Source: Sphingobium_A sp965228065 (GTDB taxonomy: Bacteria > Pseudomonadota > Alphaproteobacteria > Sphingomonadales > Sphingomonadaceae). Taken from it: a DNA stretch of 64,000 bases. The first letter of the stretch is position 1; every line of letters begins with the position of its first letter. Both the position numbers and the translations under genes were made by a program. The stretch spans positions 2,418,001 through 2,482,000 of the forward strand of contig OZ245788.1 in NCBI GenBank assembly GCA_965228065.1, read 5' to 3'. The notes under the pieces were generated by a model. The model searched no databases. It saw only the letters and a program-made list of their open reading frames with translations, and was not told the DNA's origin. Positions 1-7,672 of the stretch are shown in pieces.

Positions 1-168
1 ATCATGGTGCAGATCCAGTCGAGCTGGTTCCCGCTCTACGACCGCAACCCGCAGACCTTCGTGCCCAACATCTTCACCGCGAAGAAGGGCGACTATGTGA
101 AGGCCACGCAGCGCATCTACAGCTCGGCGAAATATCCGAGCCGGATCGAACTGCCGGTGATCCAGTAA
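1..168 (+). CDS. CocE/NonD family hydrolase, C-terminal end (5' truncated by window)
   Basis: An open frame runs from base 1 to the TAA at 166-168 and gives the last 55 residues of a protein whose start lies outside the window. The visible piece contains QSSWFPLYDRNPQTF and ends in IELPVIQ. This is the typical end of the C-terminal jelly-roll (X-Pro dipeptidyl-peptidase C-terminal) domain of CocE/NonD serine hydrolases, which cleave acyl or peptide bonds, often in the periplasm. The catalytic domain is not visible, so substrate cannot be judged. The next gene, an S9 peptidase, has the same orientation 106 bp downstream, which fits a peptidase-rich neighbourhood. Confidence 0.7.
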   Translation: MMVQIQSSWFPLYDRNPQTFVPNIFTAKKGDYVKATQRIYSSAKYPSRIELPVIQ

Positions 169-274
169 AACGCCTTGGAGCCCCGTTCAGGCGGGGCTCC
201 ATCGGCCGACCGATCGATCCGGCTGGCGCGAGGCATCCAGACGGGTAAGCTGCGCCCCTGATATAGGGGAGTCG

Positions 275-2167
275 ATGATGCGGCGGACGATGATGATGGC
301 GGCGGCGCTTGCCGGCGTGATGGCGGGACAGGCCCAGGCCCAGGATCCCGTCGCGGCGAAGGTTGCCGCGCTCGGACGGGTCAACAGCGCAATGTCCCCC
401 ACATTGTCGGCGGACGGACGGCGGATCGCCTATCTCAGCAACGAAAGCGGCAGCCCGCAAATCTGGGTGCGCGATCTGAAGGGCGGGGCGGCGCCGCGCC
501 AGCTGACCAATCTGCCTGATCCGGTGGGCATGGTGACCTGGTCGCCAACCGGCGAATGGCTGGCCTATACCGTTGCACCCGGCGGCGGGCTGAACACGCA
601 GATCTGGGTGATGAAGCCCGACGGCACGGGCGCGAAGCGGCTCACGCCGGGCGGCCGCGACAACAATAATCTCTACGGCTGGACGCCCGACGGCATGCGG
701 CTGATGGTCGCGACCAACAAGGACAATCCGGCCGCGCAGGACGCCGCGCTGATCGATGTCGCGACCGGGCAATGGCATGTGGTCGCCGCGGGCAAGGGCC
801 TCAACCGGGTGACCGGCGTGCGCGGCAATCGCGTCGCGCTCGGGCGGCTGATGGGGCGCGGTGATGACAATGGCTATGTCGTCGACCTGAAGACCGGCAC
901 CGAGATCCTGGCGACCCCGCACAAGGGCAAGGCCGAAAGCCGTTGGGGTGCGTTGTCGCCTGACGGAAACACCCTCTATCTGGCAAGCAATGTCGGACGC
1001 GACCGGCAGGCCTTCGGCACCGTCACGATCGCGCCCGACGGCAGGGCCGGGCCGATCCGCTATCTTGCGACGCGCGAGGATGCCGTGGCGGACGACGGAC
1101 TGCTGAGCGACGACGGCAAGCTTGCCGCCTTGCTGTGGAATGCCGGCGGGCGCAGCGAGATTGCCTGGCTGGTGACCGGATCGGGACGCGTGCTGCCGGG
1201 GCCGAAGCTGCCGATCGATCTTGTCGGCCTGGCGGAATTCAGCACCGATGGCCGCACGCTGATCGTGACCGGATCGTCGGCCGACCGCACGGGGGATATC
1301 TACACGATCGACGTGGCCAGTGGGGCCGTCACCCGCGTGACCGAGAGCCGGCACGATGGTGTCGACCTTGCCGCCCTCGTCCGGCCGGAGCTGATCGAAT
1401 ACAGCGCACCCGATGGCGTGAAGCTGTCGGGCTGGCTCTATCGGCCCGCCGGCGTCAGCGAACCGATGCCGCTTGTCTTCTCCTATCATGGTGGACCCGA
1501 GGGGCAGGCGCGGCCGACGATGAGCACCGACGCGCAGGCTCTGGCGGCGAACGGTATCGCGGTGTTCGCCCCGAATGTCCGCGGCTCCTCGGGCTTCGGC
1601 AAGGCCTTCATGGCGATGGACGATGGCGCGAAGCGGGTCGGATCGGTTGCCGATATCAAGGCCTCGACCGATGCTCTGGTGAAGCTGGGCATCGCCGATC
1701 CCAAACGCCTGGGCATCATGGGCGGCAGCTATGGCGGCTATATGGTGATGGCCGGGATCACCGAATTCCCCGACATGTTCGCCGCCGGCGCCAACCTCTA
1801 CGGGATCGTCAATTTCGAGAGCTTCTTCCGCGAGACCGAGCCTTGGATGGCCGCGATCTCGACCACCGAATATGGCGATCCGTCGACCGAGGCGGACATG
1901 CTCAAATCGATTTCACCGATCCACAAGCTGGACAAGATCACGACGCCGCTGTTCGTGCTCCACGGCGCCAACGACACCAATGTGCCGGTGGTCGAGGCCG
2001 AACAGATCGTCGCCAGCCTGAAGGCGCGGGGCGTGCCGGTGAAATACACATTGTTCCCCGACGAGGGCCATGGCTGGCGCAAGATCGCGAACCGGGTGCG
2101 TTCGACCACCGAGATCGTCGGCTTCTTCGTCGAGCATTTGAAGCCGGGCGCGCCAGCGGCGGATTGA
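275..2167 (+). CDS. S9 family peptidase (prolyl oligopeptidase / acylaminoacyl-peptidase type), secreted
   Basis: This is a 630-residue protein with an N-terminal signal peptide ending near AQAQ (about residue 23), so it probably works in the periplasm. Residues about 35-350 form a beta-propeller with repeated WSPTGEW, LSPDG and FSTDG blades. The C-terminal 240 residues are an alpha/beta hydrolase. The catalytic triad is visible as Ser485 in GGSYGGYM, Asp567 in HGANDTNV and His599 in DEGHGW. The family removes dipeptides or acylated residues from peptide N termini, and the propeller restricts entry to short peptides. Two ATGs lie in tandem at 275 and 278. The AGGGGAG ribosome site at 265-271 is better spaced for 278, so the true N terminus may be one residue shorter. 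The exact specificity is not determined. Confidence 0.9.
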   Translation: MMRRTMMMAAALAGVMAGQAQAQDPVAAKVAALGRVNSAMSPTLSADGRRIAYLSNESGSPQIWVRDLKGGAAPRQLTNLPDPVGMVTWSPTGEWLAYTVAPGGGLNTQIWVMKPDGTGAKRLTPGGRDNNNLYGWTPDGMRLMVATNKDNPAAQDAALIDVATGQWHVVAAGKGLNRVTGVRGNRVALGRLMGRGDDNGYVVDLKTGTEILATPHKGKAESRWGALSPDGNTLYLASNVGRDRQAFGTVTIAPDGRAGPIRYLATREDAVADDGLLSDDGKLAALLWNAGGRSEIAWLVTGSGRVLPGPKLPIDLVGLAEFSTDGRTLIVTGSSADRTGDIYTIDVASGAVTRVTESRHDGVDLAALVRPELIEYSAPDGVKLSGWLYRPAGVSEPMPLVFSYHGGPEGQARPTMSTDAQALAANGIAVFAPNVRGSSGFGKAFMAMDDGAKRVGSVADIKASTDALVKLGIADPKRLGIMGGSYGGYMVMAGITEFPDMFAAGANLYGIVNFESFFRETEPWMAAISTTEYGDPSTEADMLKSISPIHKLDKITTPLFVLHGANDTNVPVVEAEQIVASLKARGVPVKYTLFPDEGHGWRKIANRVRSTTEIVGFFVEHLKPGAPAAD

Positions 2168-2173
2168 GAGCGA

Positions 2174-4483
2174 TCAGCCCCGCTTTTCGAGCGCGGCAAG
2201 AACGGCGGCGGGCGTGATCGGAATGTGGCGGAGCCGTACGCCGACCGCGGCGAAGATGGCATTGCCGATCGCCGGGCCGACGACGGTGGTCGCCGGCTCG
2301 CCGAGACCGACGGGCACATGGTCGCTCGCGACGAAGCTGATATCCATCTCCGGCACATCGGCGATGCGCAGCGGCATATAGGTGTTGAGATTGGTGTCCT
2401 TCACCTGGCCGTTCACGAATTCGGTGCCTTCGTGCAGCGCCATGCTGAGCCCCCACAAGGCGGCGCCCTGTGTCTGGGCGAGCGCGCCGTCGGGATCGAC
2501 GATCGTGCCTGCGTCAGTGACGAGCGTCAGTTTCTCGACGCGGACCACGCCGGTCTTGCGGTCGACATGGACGCGCGCGGCACAGGCGACCCAGGTTGGC
2601 ATGTCGCGTTCCTGACCGAAGCTGGTAGCGATGCCGAGCCCGGTATCGGCAGGAAGCGGCTTTCCCCAGCCGGCCTTCTCGGCGGCCCGGCGAACCACCT
2701 CCCCCTGGCGCAGCGCACCACCGATCGCGTTGGGCGCCGAACCCGCATTGCGGCCTTTGCCGGTCAGCAGTTTGAGGCGGAAGGCGACGGGATCGGTTTT
2801 CGTATGGTGGGCCGCCTCGTCCATGAAGCTTTCGAGTGCCCAGTTGGTCCAGCCGGGCCCCACCGAGCGCAGCCAGCCGGGGCGGAAGCTGCTATTGGCC
2901 AGGTCGTTGGCGATCGCGCGTACCCGCTGATGGCCGACATCATACCAGTGATCCGCCCCCGCGATGGCGAAGGGATCGTAGAGACCGCCTTTCTTGGTCT
3001 TGGCGAGCAGGGCGGCGGCGATCACCTGGGTCGGCCAGCCGGCGCAGGCGTGATGCTCCATCGCCTGGATCTGGCCGCCTTCGTCGAACGCCATGCGCAG
3101 CCGCTGGACCGACGGCGAGCGCACGGAATCAAAGCGGGCATCGTCCTCGCGGGTCAGGATCATCTTGACCGGACGGCCGAGCGCCTTTGCGGCCAGCGCG
3201 GCGGGCACCAGATAATCGCCGTTCAGCCGCCGCCCGAAGCCGCCGCCGAGCATGTAGCTGCGCAGCACGACCTTGGTTTCGGCAACGCCCAGCGCGGTGG
3301 CGAGCGTCGGCAGGATCAGGCTCTGCCACTGGTTGCCGGCATGGATCTCGAACATGCCGTCCTTTTCGAAGGCGAGCGCATTGACGGGCTCGAGCTGGAA
3401 ATGGAGCACGGTTGCGGTGGTGTAGGCGCGTTCGAGCGTGGTGGTGGCCGCGGCGCCGAATTCAGGGGTGGAATCGTCGTCGGCGATGTCGAGCAGGATG
3501 CCGCCATCCGCCTTGGCGACGAGCTCCGTCGCACGGTCCTGCAGCGCCTTTTCCGACACGTTGGCACCGGCACCGGCCGTCCACACCACGTTGAGCGCGT
3601 CGGTGGCGCGTACCGCGGCGGGATAGCTGCTGGCGATCACCATCACCCAGCCCGGAACCGTGCCCGATGGATCGTTGAGCACGATGTGACGGAGATAGCC
3701 GCGGATCTTCTTCGCGGCGCTGTCGTCGACCGAGACCACTTTGGATCCGTTGCGCGTCGGCGGCAATTTGGGCCGCGCATAGACCATGTTCGGCACTTTC
3801 GCATCGATGCCGTAGGTTGCGGTGCCGTTGGTCTTGGCATCGATATCGAGCGCGTGGGTTTCCTTGCCGATCAGGCGACGCTCCCAGACCGGCTTCACCG
3901 GCAGTTTCGCCAGTTCCTCCGGAGTGAATTGCCGCGCCGTGACCCCGCTCTTGGCGATCTCGCCATAGGACATGGAACGGCCGCCGGCATGGACCGCGCC
4001 GGCCTGCGCGGTGCAGCGTTCGGGCGTCGTGCCCATCAATTGCGCAGCCGCCTCGATCAACGCGATGCGCCCGGCCGCGCCCGCCTGGCTGAAAACCGGA
4101 AATGTCTGCCAGACCGACCAGCTTCCGCCGGTGACCATGAAACCCCATTTGGGATCGCTGTCGACATGGACGATGCGGATCTTGTCCCAATCGGCTTCCA
4201 GCTCGTCGGCGAGGATGCGCGCCAGCGCGGTGCCGACATGCTGGCCCATCTCGGCGCGGATGATGTTGACGGTGATCAGGCCTTCGCCGTCGATGCCGAA
4301 CCAGATCGTCGGTTCGAACAGCGGCCCGGCGCCGGGTGCGGGCACGCCTCCGGGAATGGCAGGGTCGATCGCTGCGGACAGCGCGGAAAATCCGAAGACG
4401 ATGCCTGCGGCGCTGCTGGCGACGAGAAAGCCGCGCCGCGACAGCGGATGGGCGCGCTCGGCGGCGATCGAAAGCCGGCTCAT
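2174..4483 (-). CDS. Molybdopterin-binding subunit of xanthine dehydrogenase-family oxidoreductase (IorB/AldF-like)
   Basis: This 769-residue large subunit of a molybdenum hydroxylase hydroxylates aldehydes or N-heterocycles using water. The N terminus has a Tat signal, SRRGFLV at about residues 15-21 followed by a hydrophobic stretch, so the folded cofactor-loaded enzyme is exported. GGGFGRR, the family glycine motif of the molybdopterin domain, is present. VGLGEPATTVVGPAIGNAI near the C terminus contains the conserved catalytic glutamate. The family size is 730-780 residues. Its ATG overlaps the stop of the 2Fe-2S subunit by 4 bp, and a triheme cytochrome lies upstream in the same operon. 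That composition matches membrane-linked aldehyde dehydrogenases of acetic acid bacteria and isoquinoline 1-oxidoreductase-like enzymes. The substrate is unknown. Confidence 0.9.
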   Translation of the reverse strand: MSRLSIAAERAHPLSRRGFLVASSAAGIVFGFSALSAAIDPAIPGGVPAPGAGPLFEPTIWFGIDGEGLITVNIIRAEMGQHVGTALARILADELEADWDKIRIVHVDSDPKWGFMVTGGSWSVWQTFPVFSQAGAAGRIALIEAAAQLMGTTPERCTAQAGAVHAGGRSMSYGEIAKSGVTARQFTPEELAKLPVKPVWERRLIGKETHALDIDAKTNGTATYGIDAKVPNMVYARPKLPPTRNGSKVVSVDDSAAKKIRGYLRHIVLNDPSGTVPGWVMVIASSYPAAVRATDALNVVWTAGAGANVSEKALQDRATELVAKADGGILLDIADDDSTPEFGAAATTTLERAYTTATVLHFQLEPVNALAFEKDGMFEIHAGNQWQSLILPTLATALGVAETKVVLRSYMLGGGFGRRLNGDYLVPAALAAKALGRPVKMILTREDDARFDSVRSPSVQRLRMAFDEGGQIQAMEHHACAGWPTQVIAAALLAKTKKGGLYDPFAIAGADHWYDVGHQRVRAIANDLANSSFRPGWLRSVGPGWTNWALESFMDEAAHHTKTDPVAFRLKLLTGKGRNAGSAPNAIGGALRQGEVVRRAAEKAGWGKPLPADTGLGIATSFGQERDMPTWVACAARVHVDRKTGVVRVEKLTLVTDAGTIVDPDGALAQTQGAALWGLSMALHEGTEFVNGQVKDTNLNTYMPLRIADVPEMDISFVASDHVPVGLGEPATTVVGPAIGNAIFAAVGVRLRHIPITPAAVLAALEKRG

Positions 4484-4950
4484 GGCGTTGTGCCTCCGGC
4501 CAGCTTGCCGGCCGCCTGTTTGATCGCCGCACGGATGCGGGCATAGGTCATGCAGCGGCAGAGATTGCCGGTCATCACCGCGTCGATCTCTTCATCGCTC
4601 GGCGCCGGAAAATCCTTGAGCATCGCCGCGGCCTGCATGATCTGGCCCGACTGGCAGTAGCCGCATTGCGGCACCTGCAATGCGCGCCAGGCCTGTTGCA
4701 GCGGATGGTTGGAATTGGGATCGAGGCCCTCGATCGTCGTCACATCGGCACCGTCGATCGCGCCGAGCGGGGTGATGCAGGATCGTGTCGCGCGCCCGCC
4801 GACATGGACGGTGCAGGCGCCGCACATGCCGATGCCGCAGCCGAACTTCGTGCCGGTCAGCCCGATATCGTCGCGGATCACCCAGAGCAGGGGGGTGTCT
4901 TCATCGATATCGGTTGTGACGGCGCGGCCGTTGATGGTGAAGCGCGTCAT
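4480..4950 (-). CDS. (2Fe-2S)-binding subunit of molybdenum hydroxylase (IorA/AldG-like)
   Basis: This 156-residue small subunit carries two 2Fe-2S clusters. The plant-ferredoxin-like cluster is held by Cys38, Cys43, Cys46 and Cys58 (FGCGIGMCGACTVHV). The helical-domain cluster is held by Cys96, Cys99, Cys131 and Cys133 (CGYCQSGQ and NLCRC). These clusters pass electrons from the molybdopterin centre toward the cytochrome. The gene overlaps both neighbours by ATGA, so the three subunits are probably translationally coupled. There is no signal peptide. As known for this family, the small subunit is expected to be exported together with the Tat-tagged large subunit. Confidence 0.92.
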   Translation of the reverse strand: MTRFTINGRAVTTDIDEDTPLLWVIRDDIGLTGTKFGCGIGMCGACTVHVGGRATRSCITPLGAIDGADVTTIEGLDPNSNHPLQQAWRALQVPQCGYCQSGQIMQAAAMLKDFPAPSDEEIDAVMTGNLCRCMTYARIRAAIKQAAGKLAGGTTP

Positions 4951-6242
4951 TGGCCCCTTCCTTGCGCACGGATGGCAGCGACCGTCTTTTCCAGATCGGG
5001 CCAGGCGGGTTTGCCGGTGCGCGTCGCGCGTAGCCAGGCGGCGACCCGCGCGACGTCCGCATCGGTGAAGCCGTAACCAAAGGCGGGCATGACCACGCCG
5101 GGAATTCCGTCGCGCGCATTGATACCGAACAGGATGACGCGGATCAGATTGGTCGGATCGTCCAGATTGACCGCGCTGTTGAGCGCAAGATCGGGGCGCA
5201 GCGGATTGATCTGTGCGCCGCCATTATAATGGCAGGATGCGCACGCGCCGGCGTAGAGCCGCGCGGCGGGATCATAGTCGAGTCCGGTGCCGATGCGGTC
5301 CGCCGCGATCGCCTTGCGGACGGCCGCTTCGCTCTGGCCGGCAATGGCCGGTGCGCCAGCACGATCGACGAAATAGGCGGCGATCGCCTGCACATCGGCG
5401 GGCGGAAGCTTGGCAAGGCCGCGTGGTACCGACGCCATCGGGCCCGCTGCGGTGCCATGGAAGCGGCTGATCCCGGTGGCGAGATACTCGGTCAATTCCT
5501 CCTTCGACCAGGCAATGGGTGACGGATTGGTCTTGTCGAGCGCCGGCGCGATCCAGTGGTCGATCGACGCGCCGGCAAAGGCGCGGTCGGCCTGCTCCGC
5601 GCCCAGCCGGTTGCGCGGCGTGTGGCAGGCACCGCAATGACTGACTCCTTCGACCAGATAGGCACCGCGATTCCATTCGGCGGTCTTGCCAGGTGTCGGA
5701 ACGAAACGGCCCGGCTTGAAGAACAGCGTCTTCCAGCCCGCCTGCAGCATGCGGATGCTGAGCGGGAAGGGGACGGTGTTGCCGGGCGGTTCGCTGCGAG
5801 CGGCCGGACGCGTCATCATATAGGCATAGAGCGCGGTCACATCGGCATCGGTCAATTTGGTGAAATGATCATAGGGAAAGGCAGGGAACAGGTGCGCGCC
5901 GTCGCGCCGGACGCCGTCATGCATGGCGCGCCGGAATGCGGCCTCCGACCAATTGCCGATCCCGGTATCGACGTCGGGCGTGATATTGGTGGAATAGATG
6001 GTGCCGAACTGGGTTTCCATCGGATAGCCGCCGGCAAAGGCCGCGCCGCCTTTCGCGGTATGGCAGGTCGCGCAATAGCCGGCACCCGCCAGCACCTCGC
6101 CGCGTGCAACCAGGTCCGATGCAAAGGATGCGGGTGCGGGACGGGCGATCGCACCGATCGCGGGGCGCCAGGCGAATATGCCGAATCCGAGCAGGCCAAG
6201 CGCGATGAGCGCGGCCAGGATCAGCAAGATTCGCTTCAACAC
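4947..6242 (-). CDS. Triheme c-type cytochrome, electron acceptor subunit of the molybdenum hydroxylase
   Basis: This is a 431-residue membrane-anchored protein with one N-terminal transmembrane segment (LLILAALIALGLLGFGIF). Three CxxCH haem sites follow: GYCATCH at about residue 57, HCGACHTPR in the middle and GACASCHYNGG near the C terminus. This matches the cytochrome subunit of alcohol and aldehyde dehydrogenase complexes that feed ubiquinone or a terminal oxidase. The frame stays open far upstream, but the first plausible start next to the hydrophobic segment is the GTG at 6242 (a TTG follows immediately); no ATG lies close by in frame. The ribosome site is weak, so the start is the least certain part. 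It is the first gene of the operon and overlaps the 2Fe-2S gene by 4 bp. Confidence 0.85.
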   Translation of the reverse strand: MLKRILLILAALIALGLLGFGIFAWRPAIGAIARPAPASFASDLVARGEVLAGAGYCATCHTAKGGAAFAGGYPMETQFGTIYSTNITPDVDTGIGNWSEAAFRRAMHDGVRRDGAHLFPAFPYDHFTKLTDADVTALYAYMMTRPAARSEPPGNTVPFPLSIRMLQAGWKTLFFKPGRFVPTPGKTAEWNRGAYLVEGVSHCGACHTPRNRLGAEQADRAFAGASIDHWIAPALDKTNPSPIAWSKEELTEYLATGISRFHGTAAGPMASVPRGLAKLPPADVQAIAAYFVDRAGAPAIAGQSEAAVRKAIAADRIGTGLDYDPAARLYAGACASCHYNGGAQINPLRPDLALNSAVNLDDPTNLIRVILFGINARDGIPGVVMPAFGYGFTDADVARVAAWLRATRTGKPAWPDLEKTVAAIRAQGRGQ

Positions 6243-6479
6243 ATGCCCGCCGTCGTCATGAACCGATCGGTCCTTTCGAGTCGCTGCATGCAGACTGTCT
6301 ACCCGCAGTCCGGTGCGGTCCAGCGAAACTCGATCCGGATCTATAATAGGTTGAAAATATTGTAATTTATGGCTTGTCTTGTGCGCAGCCAAATAGATAT
6401 CAGCGCCAATATCATGTTGCACCGGTGGGGCGACTGTGCAATTCTGCGCCTGCAGCGAGGAGTTCGCTGTGGACATAGT

Positions 6480-6496
6480 TTCGAGGGAGCCTCGAA
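6480..6496 (+). promoter_or_regulatory. Inverted repeat covering the nadM ribosome binding site
   Basis: The sequence reads TTCGAGG, then GAG, then CCTCGAA, a perfect 7-3-7 inverted repeat. It includes the purine-rich ribosome site (GAGGGAG) of the NadM-Nudix gene and its last base is the A of the start codon. In RNA it could fold over the ribosome site; in DNA it could be a dimer binding site. No function is shown by sequence alone. Confidence 0.4.
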
Positions 6497-7560
6497 TGCA
6501 CGGACAAGACTTCGGCGTCTTTATCGGACGCTTCCAGCCTCTGCACATCGGCCACGAGCATGTGGTGCGCGAGGCACTTTCCAGAACAGACCATCTCATC
6601 GTTCTCATCGGATCGGCGAATGTTGCGCGCGACCCGCGCAATCCCTTCACCTATGAAGAGCGTCTGGCGATGTTCCGCAAGGCCTTCGCCTATGAGATGG
6701 CGAACAAGCGGCTGATCGTCGCGCCGCTCGACGACCATCTCTATTCGGACGCGGCCTGGTGCGGAGAGGCGCAGCAGCGCGTGAAGCACATTGTGCTGGA
6801 ACTCGGCAATCATGGCGGTTTTCCCGCCAGCGGGCTCGCCGATTTCAACATCAGCCTGACCGGATACGGCAAGGACGCCTCCAGCTATTATCTGAAGATG
6901 TTTCCCGAATGGGCGAATATCCAGATCGACAGCCAATATGGCACCTTCAGCTCCACCGATGTGCGCAAGCAATATTTCCAGCGCATTCCGTCGGTGCCGG
7001 CGTCGATCCTGTCCCCCGGCATCGCGGAGTGGATGGAGCAGTTCAAGCTGGGCGAGGACTTCCGCACCTTGCTGGCCGAGCGCGAATATCTCGATGCCTA
7101 TCCGGGGCAATGGGGCAAGGGGCCGTTCGTCACCGCCGATGCGGTGGTGATCCAGTCCGGCCATATCCTGCTGGTCGAACGCGGCCAGTTGCCCGGCAAA
7201 GGGCTGCTCGCGCTGCCCGGCGGCTTCGTCAATCCGGAGGAACGGGTGCGCGATGCTGCGATCCGCGAGCTGCGCGAGGAGACCGGGATCTCCGACGGCA
7301 AGGGACAGATCCCGCCTGCCATGCTCGCCTCGTTCATCGACGACGGCCGCACCCGGATCTTCGACGCGCCGAACCGGTCGCTGCGCGGACGGATCATCAC
7401 CCATGCCTATCTGTTCCGCTTGCCCGAGCGGCGGAAACTATTCTCGGTGAAGGGCGGCGACGATGCCGCGCATGCCCACTGGTATCGCATCGGCGATCTC
7501 TCTGCCGAGCAGTTCTTCGAAGATCACTGGTCGATCATCAACCTGATGGCCGATCTTTGA
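6496..7560 (+). CDS. nadM: Bifunctional nicotinamide-nucleotide adenylyltransferase / Nudix hydrolase
   Basis: This is a 354-residue two-domain protein. The N-terminal nucleotidyltransferase domain has GRFQPLHIGH at residues 11-20 (the HxGH class motif) and FSSTDVR (the ISSTxxR signature), and makes NAD from NMN and ATP. The C-terminal Nudix domain begins near residue 210. Its full Nudix box (GFVNPEERVRDAAIRELREE and the following TGI) starts at residue 243, consistent with ADP-ribose pyrophosphatase activity as in the cyanobacterial slr0787-type fusion. The ATG at 6496 is chosen because GAGGGAG sits 7 bases upstream; an in-frame ATG at 6436 lacks this. The nadV gene follows in the same direction after 112 bp, so the pair forms a nicotinamide salvage unit. 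The protein is cytoplasmic. Confidence 0.93.
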   Translation: MHGQDFGVFIGRFQPLHIGHEHVVREALSRTDHLIVLIGSANVARDPRNPFTYEERLAMFRKAFAYEMANKRLIVAPLDDHLYSDAAWCGEAQQRVKHIVLELGNHGGFPASGLADFNISLTGYGKDASSYYLKMFPEWANIQIDSQYGTFSSTDVRKQYFQRIPSVPASILSPGIAEWMEQFKLGEDFRTLLAEREYLDAYPGQWGKGPFVTADAVVIQSGHILLVERGQLPGKGLLALPGGFVNPEERVRDAAIRELREETGISDGKGQIPPAMLASFIDDGRTRIFDAPNRSLRGRIITHAYLFRLPERRKLFSVKGGDDAAHAHWYRIGDLSAEQFFEDHWSIINLMADL

Positions 7561-7608
7561 ACCCGCGCGCCGGGGAGTCCGGCACGTGGTCAACACGAGC
7601 ATTTTCTA

Positions 7609-7628
7609 GTCAGCTGAACTCAGCTGAC
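7609..7628. promoter_or_regulatory. Perfect 9-2-9 palindrome upstream of nadV, candidate operator
   Basis: GTCAGCTGA, AC, TCAGCTGAC is a perfect inverted repeat of 20 bp between nadM and nadV, ending 44 bp before the nadV start. A 2-base spacer is too tight for an RNA hairpin loop, so a dimeric DNA-binding protein is the better explanation. NAD salvage genes are often controlled by NrtR, NiaR or NadQ, but I cannot match this sequence to any of their consensus sites from memory. Confidence 0.45.
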
Positions 7629-7672
7629 GGCTCGGAAAATGCGGCAACCAAGCAATGTGAGGAGTTCACATC

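Noticed and set aside
2225..4546. A 773-codon open frame on the plus strand across the molybdenum hydroxylase gene
   Set aside because: It mirrors the minus-strand gene, which has full family motifs; high GC leaves antisense frames open. It has no recognisable domain.
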